From Alkalihalobacillus pseudalcaliphilus (GTDB lineage Bacteria; Bacillota; Bacilli; Bacillales; Bacillaceae_D), in the NCBI RefSeq assembly GCF_028610675.1, contig NZ_JAQQWS010000004.1, forward strand, positions 186,001-250,000: 64,000 bases of DNA. The letters run 5' to 3'. This document shows positions 43,930 to 52,279 of this stretch, one piece after another. The position numbers and the translations under genes were made by a program. A model generated the notes under the pieces. It did not search any database. It saw nothing but the letters and a program-made list of their open reading frames with translations, and had not been told where the DNA came from. Within the stretch, counting starts at the first letter, position 1. Each line of letters begins with the position of its first letter.

Positions 43930-44715
43930 ATGTCCAATAGATTACACGATTTAAAAAAGAATGCCGCACATAAACGAAGAGAAAGGGATTTAAGGAAGAG
44001 TAAAACCGAGGCAAAAAGAATGACCCATGAACAACGAGTGCATGATAAGGATTTCTACAATGCCCCACTTTACTCGAAAGAGAATAAGCCAAAACAAGAT
44101 GGTGTTATCCATGATAAGAGTTTCTTATTATTAAGAATTATGATTTCTGCCTGTCTTTTCCTACTTGTAGCGATTACGTATCATGGTTCTTTTCAAGCTT
44201 TAGATAAGGCAAAGCCATGGGTGACGTATGCTTATGAAGAAGAACTTCAGTTTGCCTCGATTGCGAATTGGTACGAGAATCAATTCGGAAGACCGCTTGC
44301 CCTATTACCGACAAAGGAGAATGAACCTGATGAGGGGGAGCTTTCATTAGAAGGGTTAGATTATGCGATTCCGGCATCAGGTGGTGTCATTGCGGAAGAC
44401 TTTTCAGAGAATGGACACGGTGTTTTAGTTGAGACAGGTTTAGAAGCAGAGGTCAAGGCTGTAAAAGGTGGTTTTGTTGAGTCTGTAGGAGAGGATGAGC
44501 AGTATGGCAAGCGTGTTATCGTTCAGCATTATGATCAAACTAAAACGATTTATGGCATGCTCGATTCTATAGAAGTCAATGTGTATGACCATATTCAAGT
44601 AGGTCACCCAATCGGAATGGTTTCAAAAACAGTGGATGAAAAAGGCCAATTCTACTTCGCTATCCAAAAAGGGGATTATTACATTGACCCAAGTGATGTC
44701 ATTTCATTCGACTAA
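43930..44715 (+). CDS. spoIVFA: Stage IV sporulation protein FA
   Basis: A 261-residue membrane protein: a basic cytosolic N-terminal region (about 1-65), one membrane segment (about 68-86) and a C-terminal LytM/M23-type domain (about 150-258) lacking a clear zinc site. It tethers and inhibits SpoIVFB in the outer forespore membrane until the SpoIVB signal from the forespore. GGGGGAGG precedes ATG. It overlaps spoIVFB by 20 bp, the usual arrangement, although minCD, the usual upstream neighbours, are absent here. Confidence 0.93.
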   Translation: MSNRLHDLKKNAAHKRRERDLRKSKTEAKRMTHEQRVHDKDFYNAPLYSKENKPKQDGVIHDKSFLLLRIMISACLFLLVAITYHGSFQALDKAKPWVTYAYEEELQFASIANWYENQFGRPLALLPTKENEPDEGELSLEGLDYAIPASGGVIAEDFSENGHGVLVETGLEAEVKAVKGGFVESVGEDEQYGKRVIVQHYDQTKTIYGMLDSIEVNVYDHIQVGHPIGMVSKTVDEKGQFYFAIQKGDYYIDPSDVISFD

Positions 44716-45613
44716 TTGGAGTTGGTTTGCTTTTGTAAGAAAGGTAAAAGTTCATCCGCTCTTTTGGTTTATTTTAGGAATTGGTATGATGACTGGTTAT
44801 TTTCGTGAAGTGATTATGGTTTTCTCCATTGTGATGGTCCATGAACTAGGTCATGCGTTAACCGCCACTTTTTTTAAATGGAAATTGAATAAAATCGAGC
44901 TTCTTCCATTTGGTGGTGTAGCAGAGGTTGAAAACAATGGGAATCAACCTTTTTATCAAGAATTTTTCATTGTGATTGCCGGTCCTATTCAGCATATCTG
45001 GATGATCGGTTTATCTTTTTTACTAGCGGGTTCAACTATTTGGTCTATGCAAGCTCACGAACTATTTGTGACACATAATTTAATTATTCTTTTGTTTAAC
45101 TTGTTGCCGATATTACCTTTGGACGGTGGAAGGTTATTGCAGCTTTTCCTTTTGTTTAATAATCCTTATAAACAAGCGATGCTCCTCTCATTAAGGCTCT
45201 CTTTCTTCTTTTTGTTAATTGGAATGACGGTCGTTATTTTTCTATTCCCTTTTCATTTGAATATTTGGGTTGTGATCAGTTTTTTACTGATTTCTCATTA
45301 TCTAGATTGGAAACAGCGTCATTTTCGGTTCATGCGTTTTTTAATGGGGAGGATGGAGATGCGGAATCATCGATCTATCAAAAGCCTATCCATTGATGGT
45401 ACAATAACAGTAAAAGAAGTTGTACATCTATTTGAGAGAAATGTAACACACCGGATTACATATGTAGATTCAAGACGGGGGACAATGGTGATTTCAGAAG
45501 AGGAACTTCTTGATTATTTTCTACATTATGGTGGACGAATAAGGATGTATGACTGGGTGAGGCGTCATGTTCCATTTGATAGGGATAATCGTACAAGTGA
45601 AATAGTTAAATAA
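44696..45613 (+). CDS. spoIVFB: Site-2 protease SpoIVFB (pro-sigma-K processing)
   Basis: A 305-residue intramembrane metalloprotease that cleaves pro-sigma-K in the mother cell. The zinc motif is H49-E50-x-x-H53 (HELGHAL) within a membrane helix; the third ligand is D143 in LPLDGGRLL. About six membrane segments are followed by a C-terminal CBS-like part (about 220-300). Starts upstream of 44696 lie deep in spoIVFA; ATG 44696 gives the normal length plus about 17 residues. rng starts 14 bp downstream. Confidence 0.94.
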   Translation: MSFHSTNWSWFAFVRKVKVHPLFWFILGIGMMTGYFREVIMVFSIVMVHELGHALTATFFKWKLNKIELLPFGGVAEVENNGNQPFYQEFFIVIAGPIQHIWMIGLSFLLAGSTIWSMQAHELFVTHNLIILLFNLLPILPLDGGRLLQLFLLFNNPYKQAMLLSLRLSFFFLLIGMTVVIFLFPFHLNIWVVISFLLISHYLDWKQRHFRFMRFLMGRMEMRNHRSIKSLSIDGTITVKEVVHLFERNVTHRITYVDSRRGTMVISEEELLDYFLHYGGRIRMYDWVRRHVPFDRDNRTSEIVK

Positions 45614-45627
45614 AAGGGGCTTCTGCC

Positions 45628-47124
45628 GTGAGAGATATTTATTTCAATATGAATACGAAGGAAAGACGAGCAGCTATCGTTGAACATGATGAAGTGGTTG
45701 AATTTCTCATTGAACGACCTGTAGAAAAAAGAATAGTTGGTAATATTTTTGTAGGGAAAGTCGTGAATGTTTTACCCGGCATGCAGGCTGCATTTGTAGA
45801 TATAGGTAGTGAGAAAAACGGCTTTATTTATCGTGACGACTTAATGTCATTTCATTTACTAGAAGAAGATGATGATACGAAGAAAAAGCGAAATATTTCC
45901 GAATTTGTCACACAAGGTGAGGTAGTGATTGTTCAGGTAACGAAGGAAGGCGTGGGTACAAAGGGACCTCGATTAACGAGTTTAATTTCTTTACCTGGTC
46001 GATTTCTCGTGTACTTACCTGAAGGTGGTTATGTCGGTGTATCTAGACGTTTCTCTAAGGAGGAAGAACGAGAACGGCTCAAGAAAATTGGTGGGGAGCT
46101 TTTGACCGGTCAAGAAGGTATGATTATACGTACCGTTTCCGAAGGCCTCTCTAAAGAGGATATTAGGCAAGAGCTGCAATATTTACGTGCTTTTTGGAGA
46201 GAGCTTTGTCAACGTATCGAAAATGGAAAGCCACCAAGCTTAATTCATCAAGACTCAGGTCTTTTTGAGAGGATTGTCCGAGATTTTGCTCATGAATCAA
46301 TTGGTGAGATTTGGATCGATCATTTACCAGATTATCAACAGCTGAAGCGTTTGTATAAAGCCTATCCAAAGCTAGACCAAGCTTTACGTTTATACCGTGA
46401 TAGGGAAAATATATTTAGTGCCTTTGGCATTGAAAAGGAATTAGAAAAAGCATTAAAGAGACAGGTTTGGTTAAATAATGGCAGTTATTTAATGATTGAC
46501 CAAACAGAGGCCTTAACGGTTATTGATGTAAACACTGGAAAATTTACTGGGAAAAGTAATTTGGAAGACACAATTGTTAAAGCCAACCTTGAGGCTACGA
46601 AAGAAATTGCCAAGCAGCTTAGGTTAAGAGATATAGCAGGAATTATCGTGATTGATTTCATTGATATGAAAAATGAGGAAAATCGAGAGCTTGTTTTAAA
46701 AGCATTTAAAAAGGCGTTAACAGGTGACCGTACGCGAACAAATGTGGTTGGTATGACGGGGCTTGGGTTAATCGAGCTAACGCGTAAACGTGTGAGAAAT
46801 AACTTGCAAACTAGTCTTTCAAAGGTTTGTCCGACTTGCCATGGTAAGGGTGTCGTTCTATCTGATGAAGCGCAAGCCTTTAAAATTGAGCGCCAACTAT
46901 GGGAGTATAAGGGTGGTGATCAGGAGGCGGTTGTCATTGAAATTCCTTCAAAGGTGCAGGCGGTGTTAGTGGGCGAGAAAGGTGAGCATTTAAAGCGTTT
47001 GGAAGCAGCTTTAGGGTTTCGGATTCTTATTTATCCAAATAAGGCCTTAAAGGAAGAAGCCTTTTCAATTCGATATGCTGGATCGCTTGAGGAAGCGGTG
47101 TTACGCTTGGAGCAGTTGAAATAA
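45628..47124 (+). CDS. rng: Ribonuclease G/E family endoribonuclease
   Basis: A 498-residue RNase G-type enzyme for rRNA processing and mRNA decay. An S1 RNA-binding domain (about 35-125; NIFVGKVVNVLPGMQAAFVD) is followed by the catalytic core with metal-binding D300 (VIDVNTG) and D343 (VIDFIDM) and a zinc-link C401-P-T-C404. No long RNase E-type scaffold tail is present. GTG 45628 is weakly spaced from AAAGGGG. It sits between spoIVFB and rplU as in many bacilli, here with a dps gene inserted. A terminator follows. Confidence 0.94.
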   Translation: MRDIYFNMNTKERRAAIVEHDEVVEFLIERPVEKRIVGNIFVGKVVNVLPGMQAAFVDIGSEKNGFIYRDDLMSFHLLEEDDDTKKKRNISEFVTQGEVVIVQVTKEGVGTKGPRLTSLISLPGRFLVYLPEGGYVGVSRRFSKEEERERLKKIGGELLTGQEGMIIRTVSEGLSKEDIRQELQYLRAFWRELCQRIENGKPPSLIHQDSGLFERIVRDFAHESIGEIWIDHLPDYQQLKRLYKAYPKLDQALRLYRDRENIFSAFGIEKELEKALKRQVWLNNGSYLMIDQTEALTVIDVNTGKFTGKSNLEDTIVKANLEATKEIAKQLRLRDIAGIIVIDFIDMKNEENRELVLKAFKKALTGDRTRTNVVGMTGLGLIELTRKRVRNNLQTSLSKVCPTCHGKGVVLSDEAQAFKIERQLWEYKGGDQEAVVIEIPSKVQAVLVGEKGEHLKRLEAALGFRILIYPNKALKEEAFSIRYAGSLEEAVLRLEQLK

Positions 47125-47165
47125 TACCGTTCCTGTTAAGAAAGAGGAATGGAATAAAGAGAATG

Positions 47166-47201
47166 AAAGACTGTGCATACTGATAGTGGTGCAGTCTTTT
47201 T
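47166..47201 (+). terminator. Terminator after rng
   Basis: AAAGACTG and CAGTCTTT arms around a loop containing TGCA pairing, followed by five T. Confidence 0.75.
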
Positions 47202-47221
47202 GTTTTGCAAAAAAGAGCAGT

Positions 47222-47345
47222 CATGCGGAGTAATCAAAATACGTAGCAATGGAGAAGAAAAAAAGTGGTCAATGCGGAGTAAATCAAAATACGCAGCAAT
47301 GAAGCAGGAAAAAGAGCAGTCAAAGCGAAGCAAATGAAAATTTGA
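47222..47345. repeat. 49-51-bp tandem repeat, family C (copy 1)
   Basis: Units start (GCGGAG / GCGAAG) at 47225, 47274 and 47325, with spacing of 49 and 51 bp; the third unit is truncated. The core is AAATCAAAATACGCAGCAAT then GAAGCAGGAAAAAG. The layout (GAGCAAA, about 24 bases, then AAAAAG) resembles the GC-rich 51-bp unit of the two large arrays, so they may be related. The remainder of the 47125-47589 gap holds a terminator and the dps promoter. Confidence 0.7.
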
Positions 47346-47527
47346 ACCAATTTTGGTAGCGGCAAGTAGAACAACGCATTCCAGAGTTAGCAAATAATGA
47401 AGTTCCCTTCAGTTTAAGAGAAGAATCCAATTAAATAAAATGCACTAAGCTAAGGGCTAAGTAGATTCTCAAGTTTGACTTGAAACATCCTTATTAACAA
47501 TAAATACTATTTTATATTAATTTTTTA

Positions 47528-47556
47528 TTGATAATAATTATAATTAAGGTTATAAT
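47528..47556 (+). promoter_or_regulatory. dps promoter with overlapping PerR box
   Basis: TTGATA (47528-47533), 17 bp, TATAAT (47551-47556). TGATAATAATTATAA (47529-47543) matches the PerR consensus TTATAATNATTATAA at all but one informative position and covers the -35. Peroxide induction is inferred. A Fur-type reading is possible but fits less well. Confidence 0.78.
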
Positions 47557-47589
47557 TAAATCAATCACGATTAAAAGGAGATGTTTGAA

Positions 47590-48033
47590 ATGAAATACGA
47601 CCAATTAATTGAAAAAATGAATAAGCAGTTGGCAAACTGGTCCGTTTTATTTACGAAGCTTCATAATTACCATTGGTATGTTAAAGGCGATCAATTCTTT
47701 ACCTTACATGATAAATTTGAGGAATTATATGGACTAGCTGGCACGCAAATTGATGAATTAGCAGAGCGGATTTTAGCGATAAAAGGTAAGCCGGTTGCTA
47801 CTATGAAAGAGTATTTAGACATTTCTTCTGTTAAAGAAGCAGAAAAAAATGAAGGTGCATTTAATATGGTTGCTAATATCGAGGGCGACTTTGAGAGAAT
47901 GGTTGTAGAATTCGACGAAATCATTGATTTAGCCGAAAAAGCACATGATGAACCAACCGCGGATATGTTTATTTCATTAAAAGCAACACTTGAAAAGCAC
48001 GCTTGGATGCTACGTTCATTTAATGGAAAATAA
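47590..48033 (+). CDS. dps: Dps-family ferritin-like DNA-protection protein
   Basis: A 147-residue four-helix Dps/MrgA-type mini-ferritin that oxidises and stores iron, protecting DNA from peroxide. Inter-subunit ferroxidase residues are visible: H28 (HNYHWYVKG) and H40-D41 with E44-E45 (TLHDKFEELY). ATG 47581 abuts the AAGGAG ribosome-binding site, so ATG 47590 is the likely start. It is a single gene with a PerR box, inserted between rng and rplU. It may be the mrgA equivalent. Confidence 0.93.
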   Translation: MKYDQLIEKMNKQLANWSVLFTKLHNYHWYVKGDQFFTLHDKFEELYGLAGTQIDELAERILAIKGKPVATMKEYLDISSVKEAEKNEGAFNMVANIEGDFERMVVEFDEIIDLAEKAHDEPTADMFISLKATLEKHAWMLRSFNGK

Positions 48034-48139
48034 AGGGGAAGTAGGGTGATGAAACGTTGCTGAAAAGAAGTAGGAAAATCTCGCACTAGGTTTGTTCATA
48101 TTCATCGAAAAAAATGATGGATCCTACTTGTTTCAAGCA

Positions 48140-48169
48140 TTGACAGCCTCTAATCCTATGTGGTAAGAT
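48140..48169 (+). promoter_or_regulatory. rplU operon promoter
   Basis: TTGACA (48140-48145), 18 bp, TAAGAT (48164-48169). The predicted start near 48176 gives a leader of about 115 nt. Confidence 0.65.
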
Positions 48170-48175
48170 AGCAAA

Positions 48176-48291
48176 TGTTAGTTATTTGGTCGCACCCAAA
48201 CGACTACAACCGCACGGACTAGGTTTTTAAAAGAAATCTTGATGATTTCTACCTAATGATGGCGAGTCTGAGTATATGAGGAGGTGCAGAA
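48176..48291 (+). ncRNA. Ribosomal protein L21 leader (candidate)
   Basis: A leader between the promoter and rplU with GCACCCAAACGACTACAACC, CGCACGGACTAGG and a later AGAAATC / GATTTCT stem. Position and motifs fit the L21 leader known from Firmicutes, thought to bind L21 for feedback control. The exact fold was not computed. Confidence 0.6.
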
Positions 48292-48600
48292 ATGTACGCA
48301 ATTATTGAAACTGGTGGTAAGCAAATCCGTGTTGAGGAAGGTCAAGAGATCTTCGTTGAGAAGTTAGACGTAGAAGCTGGTGAAACAGTTAGCTTCGATA
48401 AAGTTCTAATGATCGGTGGCGGTGATGTAAAAGTAGGAGCTCCTTTAGTAGAAGGTGCATCTGTAACGGCTAAGGTTGAAAAGCATGGTCGTCAAAAGAA
48501 AATCATCGTTTGGAAAATGAAAGCTAAGAAAAACTACCGTCGTAAGCAAGGTCATCGTCAACCTTATACAAAAGTCGTTATTGATAAAATTAACGCATAA
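48292..48600 (+). CDS. rplU: 50S ribosomal protein L21
   Basis: A 102-residue protein that binds 23S rRNA in the large subunit. YAIIETGGKQIRVEEG at the start and KMKAKKNYRRKQGHRQPYT at the end are diagnostic. AGGAGG precedes the ATG. First gene of rplU-prp-rpmA; six bases separate it from prp. Confidence 0.98.
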   Translation: MYAIIETGGKQIRVEEGQEIFVEKLDVEAGETVSFDKVLMIGGGDVKVGAPLVEGASVTAKVEKHGRQKKIIVWKMKAKKNYRRKQGHRQPYTKVVIDKINA

Positions 48601-48605
48601 TTGAC

Positions 48606-48944
48606 ATGATTACGGTAGAAGTGATTCGTAATATTAACCAGCAGATTGATTCATTTACGATGAGTGGTCATGCTGAAAGTGGTCCGTATGGTTATGACCT
48701 TGTCTGTGCAGGAGCCTCAGCTGTTTCGCTCGGGGCTGTAAATGCAATTTATTCATTACTTGATGTTGAATTAAATGTCGAGATGAAAGATGATGGTGGA
48801 TTCCTCTCTTGTTCGATTCCAAGTAATTTGGAGGAAGTGACTTTAGAGAAGGTGCAGCTTCTTCTTGAAGGAATGATTGCTTCTTTACAATCGATTGCCG
48901 ATGAGTATCATGAACATATAACCGTTATAGCAAGGAAAAAATGA
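48606..48944 (+). CDS. prp: Ribosomal-processing cysteine protease Prp
   Basis: A 112-residue protease (YsxB family) that removes the N-terminal extension of L27. The catalytic His is in SGHAESGPYG (about residue 22) and the Cys in LVCAGASAVSLG (about 34). Its substrate L27 is encoded immediately downstream and carries the matching cleavage site, so the pairing is convincing. Confidence 0.95.
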   Translation: MITVEVIRNINQQIDSFTMSGHAESGPYGYDLVCAGASAVSLGAVNAIYSLLDVELNVEMKDDGGFLSCSIPSNLEEVTLEKVQLLLEGMIASLQSIADEYHEHITVIARKK

Positions 48945-48957
48945 GGAGGTGGATATG

Positions 48958-49236
48958 ATGTTAAGAATGGACCTTCAGTTTTTCGCTTCGAAAAAAGGAG
49001 TAGGTAGTACTAAAAACGGACGTGACTCACGCTCAAAGCGCTTAGGTGCTAAGCGTGCAGATGGTCAGCTTGTATCAGGCGGATCAATCTTAGTTCGTCA
49101 ACGTGGTACTCGCGTATATCCTGGAACGAACGTAGGAAAAGGTGGGGACGATACTTTATTTGCTAAAGTTGACGGCGTTGTTAAGTACGAGCGCGTTGGT
49201 CGTGACCGTAAGCAAGTAAGCGTATATCCTGCATAA
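48958..49236 (+). CDS. rpmA: 50S ribosomal protein L27 (with Prp-cleaved extension)
   Basis: A 92-residue protein near the peptidyl-transferase centre. It begins MLRMDLQFFASKKGVGSTKNG; LQFFA is the extension cut by Prp in Firmicutes. Of three possible starts (GTG 48949, ATG 48955, ATG 48958) the last has the best distance to AGGAGGT. A strong terminator follows. spo0B and obg, the usual next genes in bacilli, are absent here. Confidence 0.97.
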   Translation: MLRMDLQFFASKKGVGSTKNGRDSRSKRLGAKRADGQLVSGGSILVRQRGTRVYPGTNVGKGGDDTLFAKVDGVVKYERVGRDRKQVSVYPA

Positions 49237-49240
49237 TGCA

Positions 49241-49274
49241 AAAACCTTGGGCTTATAAAGCTCAAGGTTTTTTT
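49241..49274 (+). terminator. Terminator of the rplU-prp-rpmA operon
   Basis: AAAACCTTGGGCTT pairs with AAGCTCAAGGTTTT (one mismatch) and is followed by a T-run. Confidence 0.9.
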
Positions 49275-49404
49275 ATGATCATTTTTTCTCGATGAAGATA
49301 CTCGTGTATGTCGGTTAATTTGTGAAGAATAGAAAGAGTTTGAATCGATAAGTGGCTTGATTGAAGAAATATGAAGGATTGGAATGGAGAAAATATCCAT
49401 AAAT

Positions 49405-49485
49405 ACGGCGGCAATATGAATTACGCAGCAATGAAGCAGAAAAAAGAGTCACCAATGCGGAGCAAATCAAAACACATATATATAC
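49405..49485. repeat. 49-bp repeat, family C (copy 2)
   Basis: Two units beginning GCGGCA (49408) and GCGGAG (49457), 49 bp apart, sharing TACGCAGCAATGAAGCAG and GAAAAAAG with the copy at 47222-47345. It lies in the 313-bp convergent gap between rpmA and metE, which otherwise holds two terminators. Confidence 0.65.
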
Positions 49486-49500
49486 GTGTCAACATACATT

Positions 49501-49538
49501 AAAAAACTCGCCAAGCATAAAGGAGCTTAGCGAGTTTT
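49501..49538 (-). terminator. Terminator of metE
   Basis: On the minus strand AAAACTCGCTAAGC pairs with GCTTGGCGAGTTTT, followed by T. Confidence 0.85.
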
Positions 49539-49549
49539 GGTCATTTTAA

Positions 49550-51832
49550 TTATACTTTCTGGCTAGAGCCAATGGTTTCTCTTGCATGCTCTGCTGCTTG
49601 AACCATATGCTTAAGTGCCGCTACTGTTTCTTCTTCTCCACGGGTTTTTAAGCCGCAATCAGGATTGACCCAGAATAATTCTTTTGGTAACACTTCTAAG
49701 GCGCGATTAATTACTTTTTCCATTTCTTCAACACTTGGGACACGCGGGCTATGGATATCATAGACACCAAGGCCAATGCCTTTATCATAGGCTTTTGTTT
49801 CAAATGTAGAAATAATGTCACCTGCACTTCTCGATGTTTCAATAGAAATGACATCTGCATCTAATGCAGAGATAGAATTGATAATTGTGCGGAAATCACT
49901 ATAGCACATATGTGTATGGATTTGTGTAGTCTCTTTTACTTGAGCAGTACTAATTCTGAACGCCTCAACCGCCCAGTTTAAATACGTATCCCAATCTTTC
50001 TCTTTGAGAGGGAGCCCTTCGCGAATGGCTGGCTCATCGACTTGAATCATTTCAATACCTGCCGCTTCTAATGCCTGTACTTCATGTATGAGAGCTTCCG
50101 CAATTTGTAAGGCTACGTCTTTACGAGGGATATCATCACGAACAAATGACCAATTTAGTATGGTAACAGGTCCAGTAAGCATTCCTTTTACAGGCTTTGC
50201 CGTCAAAGATTGAGCATATTTGGTTTCTTTTACAGTCATTTCTCCTACAAACTTTACATCGCCAAAAATAACGGGCGGCTTCACACATCTTGAGCCATAG
50301 GATTGTACCCAACCGCCTTTAGTGAAAACAAAGCCAGCTAGTTTTTCACCGAAATATTCAACCATGTCATTACGTTCAAATTCACCGTGAACAAGTACAT
50401 CAATCCCAAGATCTTCTTGGATGTGTACCCATTTTTCAATCTGTTCATTGACAAAGGTTTCATAAGCTTCGTTCGTTAGTTCGCCTTTACGCCATAAGTT
50501 TCGGTTTCGTCGGACTTCTTTCGTTTGTGGGAAGCTACCGATCGTGGTTGTTGGTAAAGGTGGTAATTGAAACTTTTTGGCTTGAAGTTGCTGTCTGACA
50601 GAAAAGGCCGTTTGTCTTTCTTGGTAATAAGTATGTGTAACTTGTTCATCTTGTTTACGCCAGGTTGAATTTTGGATAATTGTTGAGATTTGGTCATTTT
50701 CAGCTTGTTGGCTACTTTTGATCGTTTCATTTCCGGTAAAAAAGTCACGAAGGTTCACTAACTCTTGAAGCTTCTCATCAGCAAAAGCTAATGCAATTTG
50801 TACAAGCTCATCAAGATTATGTTCAGCTTTTTTTGTTACCGGAACATGTAAGAGGCTTGAAGAAGGCTGGAGCCAAATATTCGCGGTAGGAGAAACAGAA
50901 AGGATTTCTGAAAAGCTGCTTTCTACCACGGATAAGTTCGCTCTCCAAATATTTCTACCATCAATAATTCCAGCACCCAACACTTTATTGGATGGGAAGC
51001 CGTGCTTTTGGAGGGAGGATAGGTTTTCGTCCTTACCGTGAACAAAATCAAGCCCAATTCCTGCTACAGGAAGTTGAATGACCTTTTCATAATGACTGAC
51101 AGCATCAAAGTATGTTTGTACCATGACATTGATGGATGTTCGTTCATTTAAGTAATGATACGTAGATGAAACTAAATCTATTTCTTGTTCACTAATACTT
51201 GTAACGAGGGAAGGTTCATCGATTTGAACCCACTCACAACCAGCCTGTTCAAGTTGTTGTAAAACCTCTACATAGAGCGGTAATAAGGATTCAAGGTGTT
51301 TAGAAAAATCAGTTTGCTCATAACCTTTTGAAAGTTTAAGGAATGTAAAAGGACCAATTAATACAGGCTTACCTGTGATCCCTAATTCATTCTGAGCTTC
51401 TTGATAGGCTTCGAGTGGTTTGTTGTATTGTAATTTCGGCGTTTGTCCTTCCCATTCAGGAACGATATAGTGATAATTCGTATTAAACCATTTTGTCATT
51501 TCACTAGCTGGAGCAGCATCATTCCCACGAGCGATATCAAAATAGCCAGTTAATGTATGGTTTTGATAGCTTTCCTGGAAACGTTTTGGGATTAGACCAA
51601 ACATGACAGCATGATCGAGAACATGGTCGTAAAAAGTGAAATCACCAACCGGTATATAGTCAATGCCTGCTTCTTTTTGTTTTTTGAGGCCAATTAGTCG
51701 TTGTTCCTTTAAGTTGGCAAGCAGTTGTGGTTCGTCTATTTTTTTTGACCAAAATGCTTCCAACGCTTTCTTCCATTCACGTTTCTCTCCGATTCTTGGA
51801 TAACCAAGATTACTTGTGCGTATATCTCCCAT
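49550..51832 (-). CDS. metE: Cobalamin-independent methionine synthase MetE
   Basis: A 760-residue enzyme transferring the methyl group of methyltetrahydropteroyl-triglutamate to homocysteine. Zinc ligands H641, C643 (HTHMCYSD) and C726 (NPDCGLKTR) fall at the same numbers as in the E. coli enzyme. TTTIGSFPQTKEVR marks the start of the second barrel near 425, and QVDEPAIREGLP lies near 600. GGAGG precedes ATG 51832. Upstream, on the same strand, are a cobalamin riboswitch and an intrinsic terminator, so the gene is shut off when B12 allows use of MetH. Confidence 0.97.
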   Translation of the reverse strand: MGDIRTSNLGYPRIGEKREWKKALEAFWSKKIDEPQLLANLKEQRLIGLKKQKEAGIDYIPVGDFTFYDHVLDHAVMFGLIPKRFQESYQNHTLTGYFDIARGNDAAPASEMTKWFNTNYHYIVPEWEGQTPKLQYNKPLEAYQEAQNELGITGKPVLIGPFTFLKLSKGYEQTDFSKHLESLLPLYVEVLQQLEQAGCEWVQIDEPSLVTSISEQEIDLVSSTYHYLNERTSINVMVQTYFDAVSHYEKVIQLPVAGIGLDFVHGKDENLSSLQKHGFPSNKVLGAGIIDGRNIWRANLSVVESSFSEILSVSPTANIWLQPSSSLLHVPVTKKAEHNLDELVQIALAFADEKLQELVNLRDFFTGNETIKSSQQAENDQISTIIQNSTWRKQDEQVTHTYYQERQTAFSVRQQLQAKKFQLPPLPTTTIGSFPQTKEVRRNRNLWRKGELTNEAYETFVNEQIEKWVHIQEDLGIDVLVHGEFERNDMVEYFGEKLAGFVFTKGGWVQSYGSRCVKPPVIFGDVKFVGEMTVKETKYAQSLTAKPVKGMLTGPVTILNWSFVRDDIPRKDVALQIAEALIHEVQALEAAGIEMIQVDEPAIREGLPLKEKDWDTYLNWAVEAFRISTAQVKETTQIHTHMCYSDFRTIINSISALDADVISIETSRSAGDIISTFETKAYDKGIGLGVYDIHSPRVPSVEEMEKVINRALEVLPKELFWVNPDCGLKTRGEEETVAALKHMVQAAEHARETIGSSQKV

Positions 51833-51863
51833 TCAAATACCTCCAGATTCATTTTAAAATAAT

Positions 51864-51905
51864 AAAAAAGGATATTTTTACCAATAATAGTGGGTAAAAA
51901 TATCC
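51864..51905 (-). terminator. Riboswitch-controlled terminator before metE
   Basis: On the minus strand GGATATTTTTACC pairs exactly with GGTAAAAATATCC (13 bp) and six T follow. It lies between the riboswitch and the metE ribosome-binding site. Confidence 0.88.
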
Positions 51906-51949
51906 TGTCATACTGTTGATATTTTTAACACCTCCCTATCTCCCGTAGG

Positions 51950-52125
51950 TTGAGCAGTGTTGTTAGACTAGGCAGGTCTCCTGGCTATGGCGTCTTTGCT
52001 TTTTCTCTCTTCCCAGTTCATAACCAGTGATTACAAGAAAAGCTCTTCCATTACAGTGGCGGGACCGCTTCGGTTTTTCACCGAATTCCCTTTTAAACGT
52101 AAACTAAAAATGCTTACGTACCTAA
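51950..52125 (-). ncRNA. Cobalamin riboswitch (B12 box) before metE
   Basis: On the minus strand the order is CGGTGAAAAACCGAAGCGGT, CCCGCCACTGTAA, then AGCCAGGAGACCTGCC, which are the conserved parts of the AdoCbl riboswitch including the B12 box. The following 13-bp terminator gives a clear OFF switch. Ends are approximate. Confidence 0.93.
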
Positions 52126-52149
52126 TCCCCACTTTTCAAATTTGTATTT

Positions 52150-52178
52150 ACTTTAACGAAGTAAGGAAAGATTGTCAA
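52150..52178 (-). promoter_or_regulatory. metE promoter
   Basis: On the minus strand TTGACA (52178-52173), 17 bp, TAAAGT (52155-52150), about 25 bp before the riboswitch. Confidence 0.65.
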
Positions 52179-52279
52179 TATCCAGTTTTGACTTAATTAA
52201 TAGAATAGTCAGCTAATATAAGGCTTTTTGTGTGAAAAATAAAGATTTAAAACAACGTTAAAGTCAAAGCGGGACTAAC

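Noticed and set aside
43880..44092. Minus-strand ORF over the start of spoIVFA
   Set aside because: Shadow of spoIVFA in the opposite frame; no family resemblance.
47691..48086. 131-codon minus-strand ORF over dps
   Set aside because: Antisense to a clear Dps gene with a good promoter.
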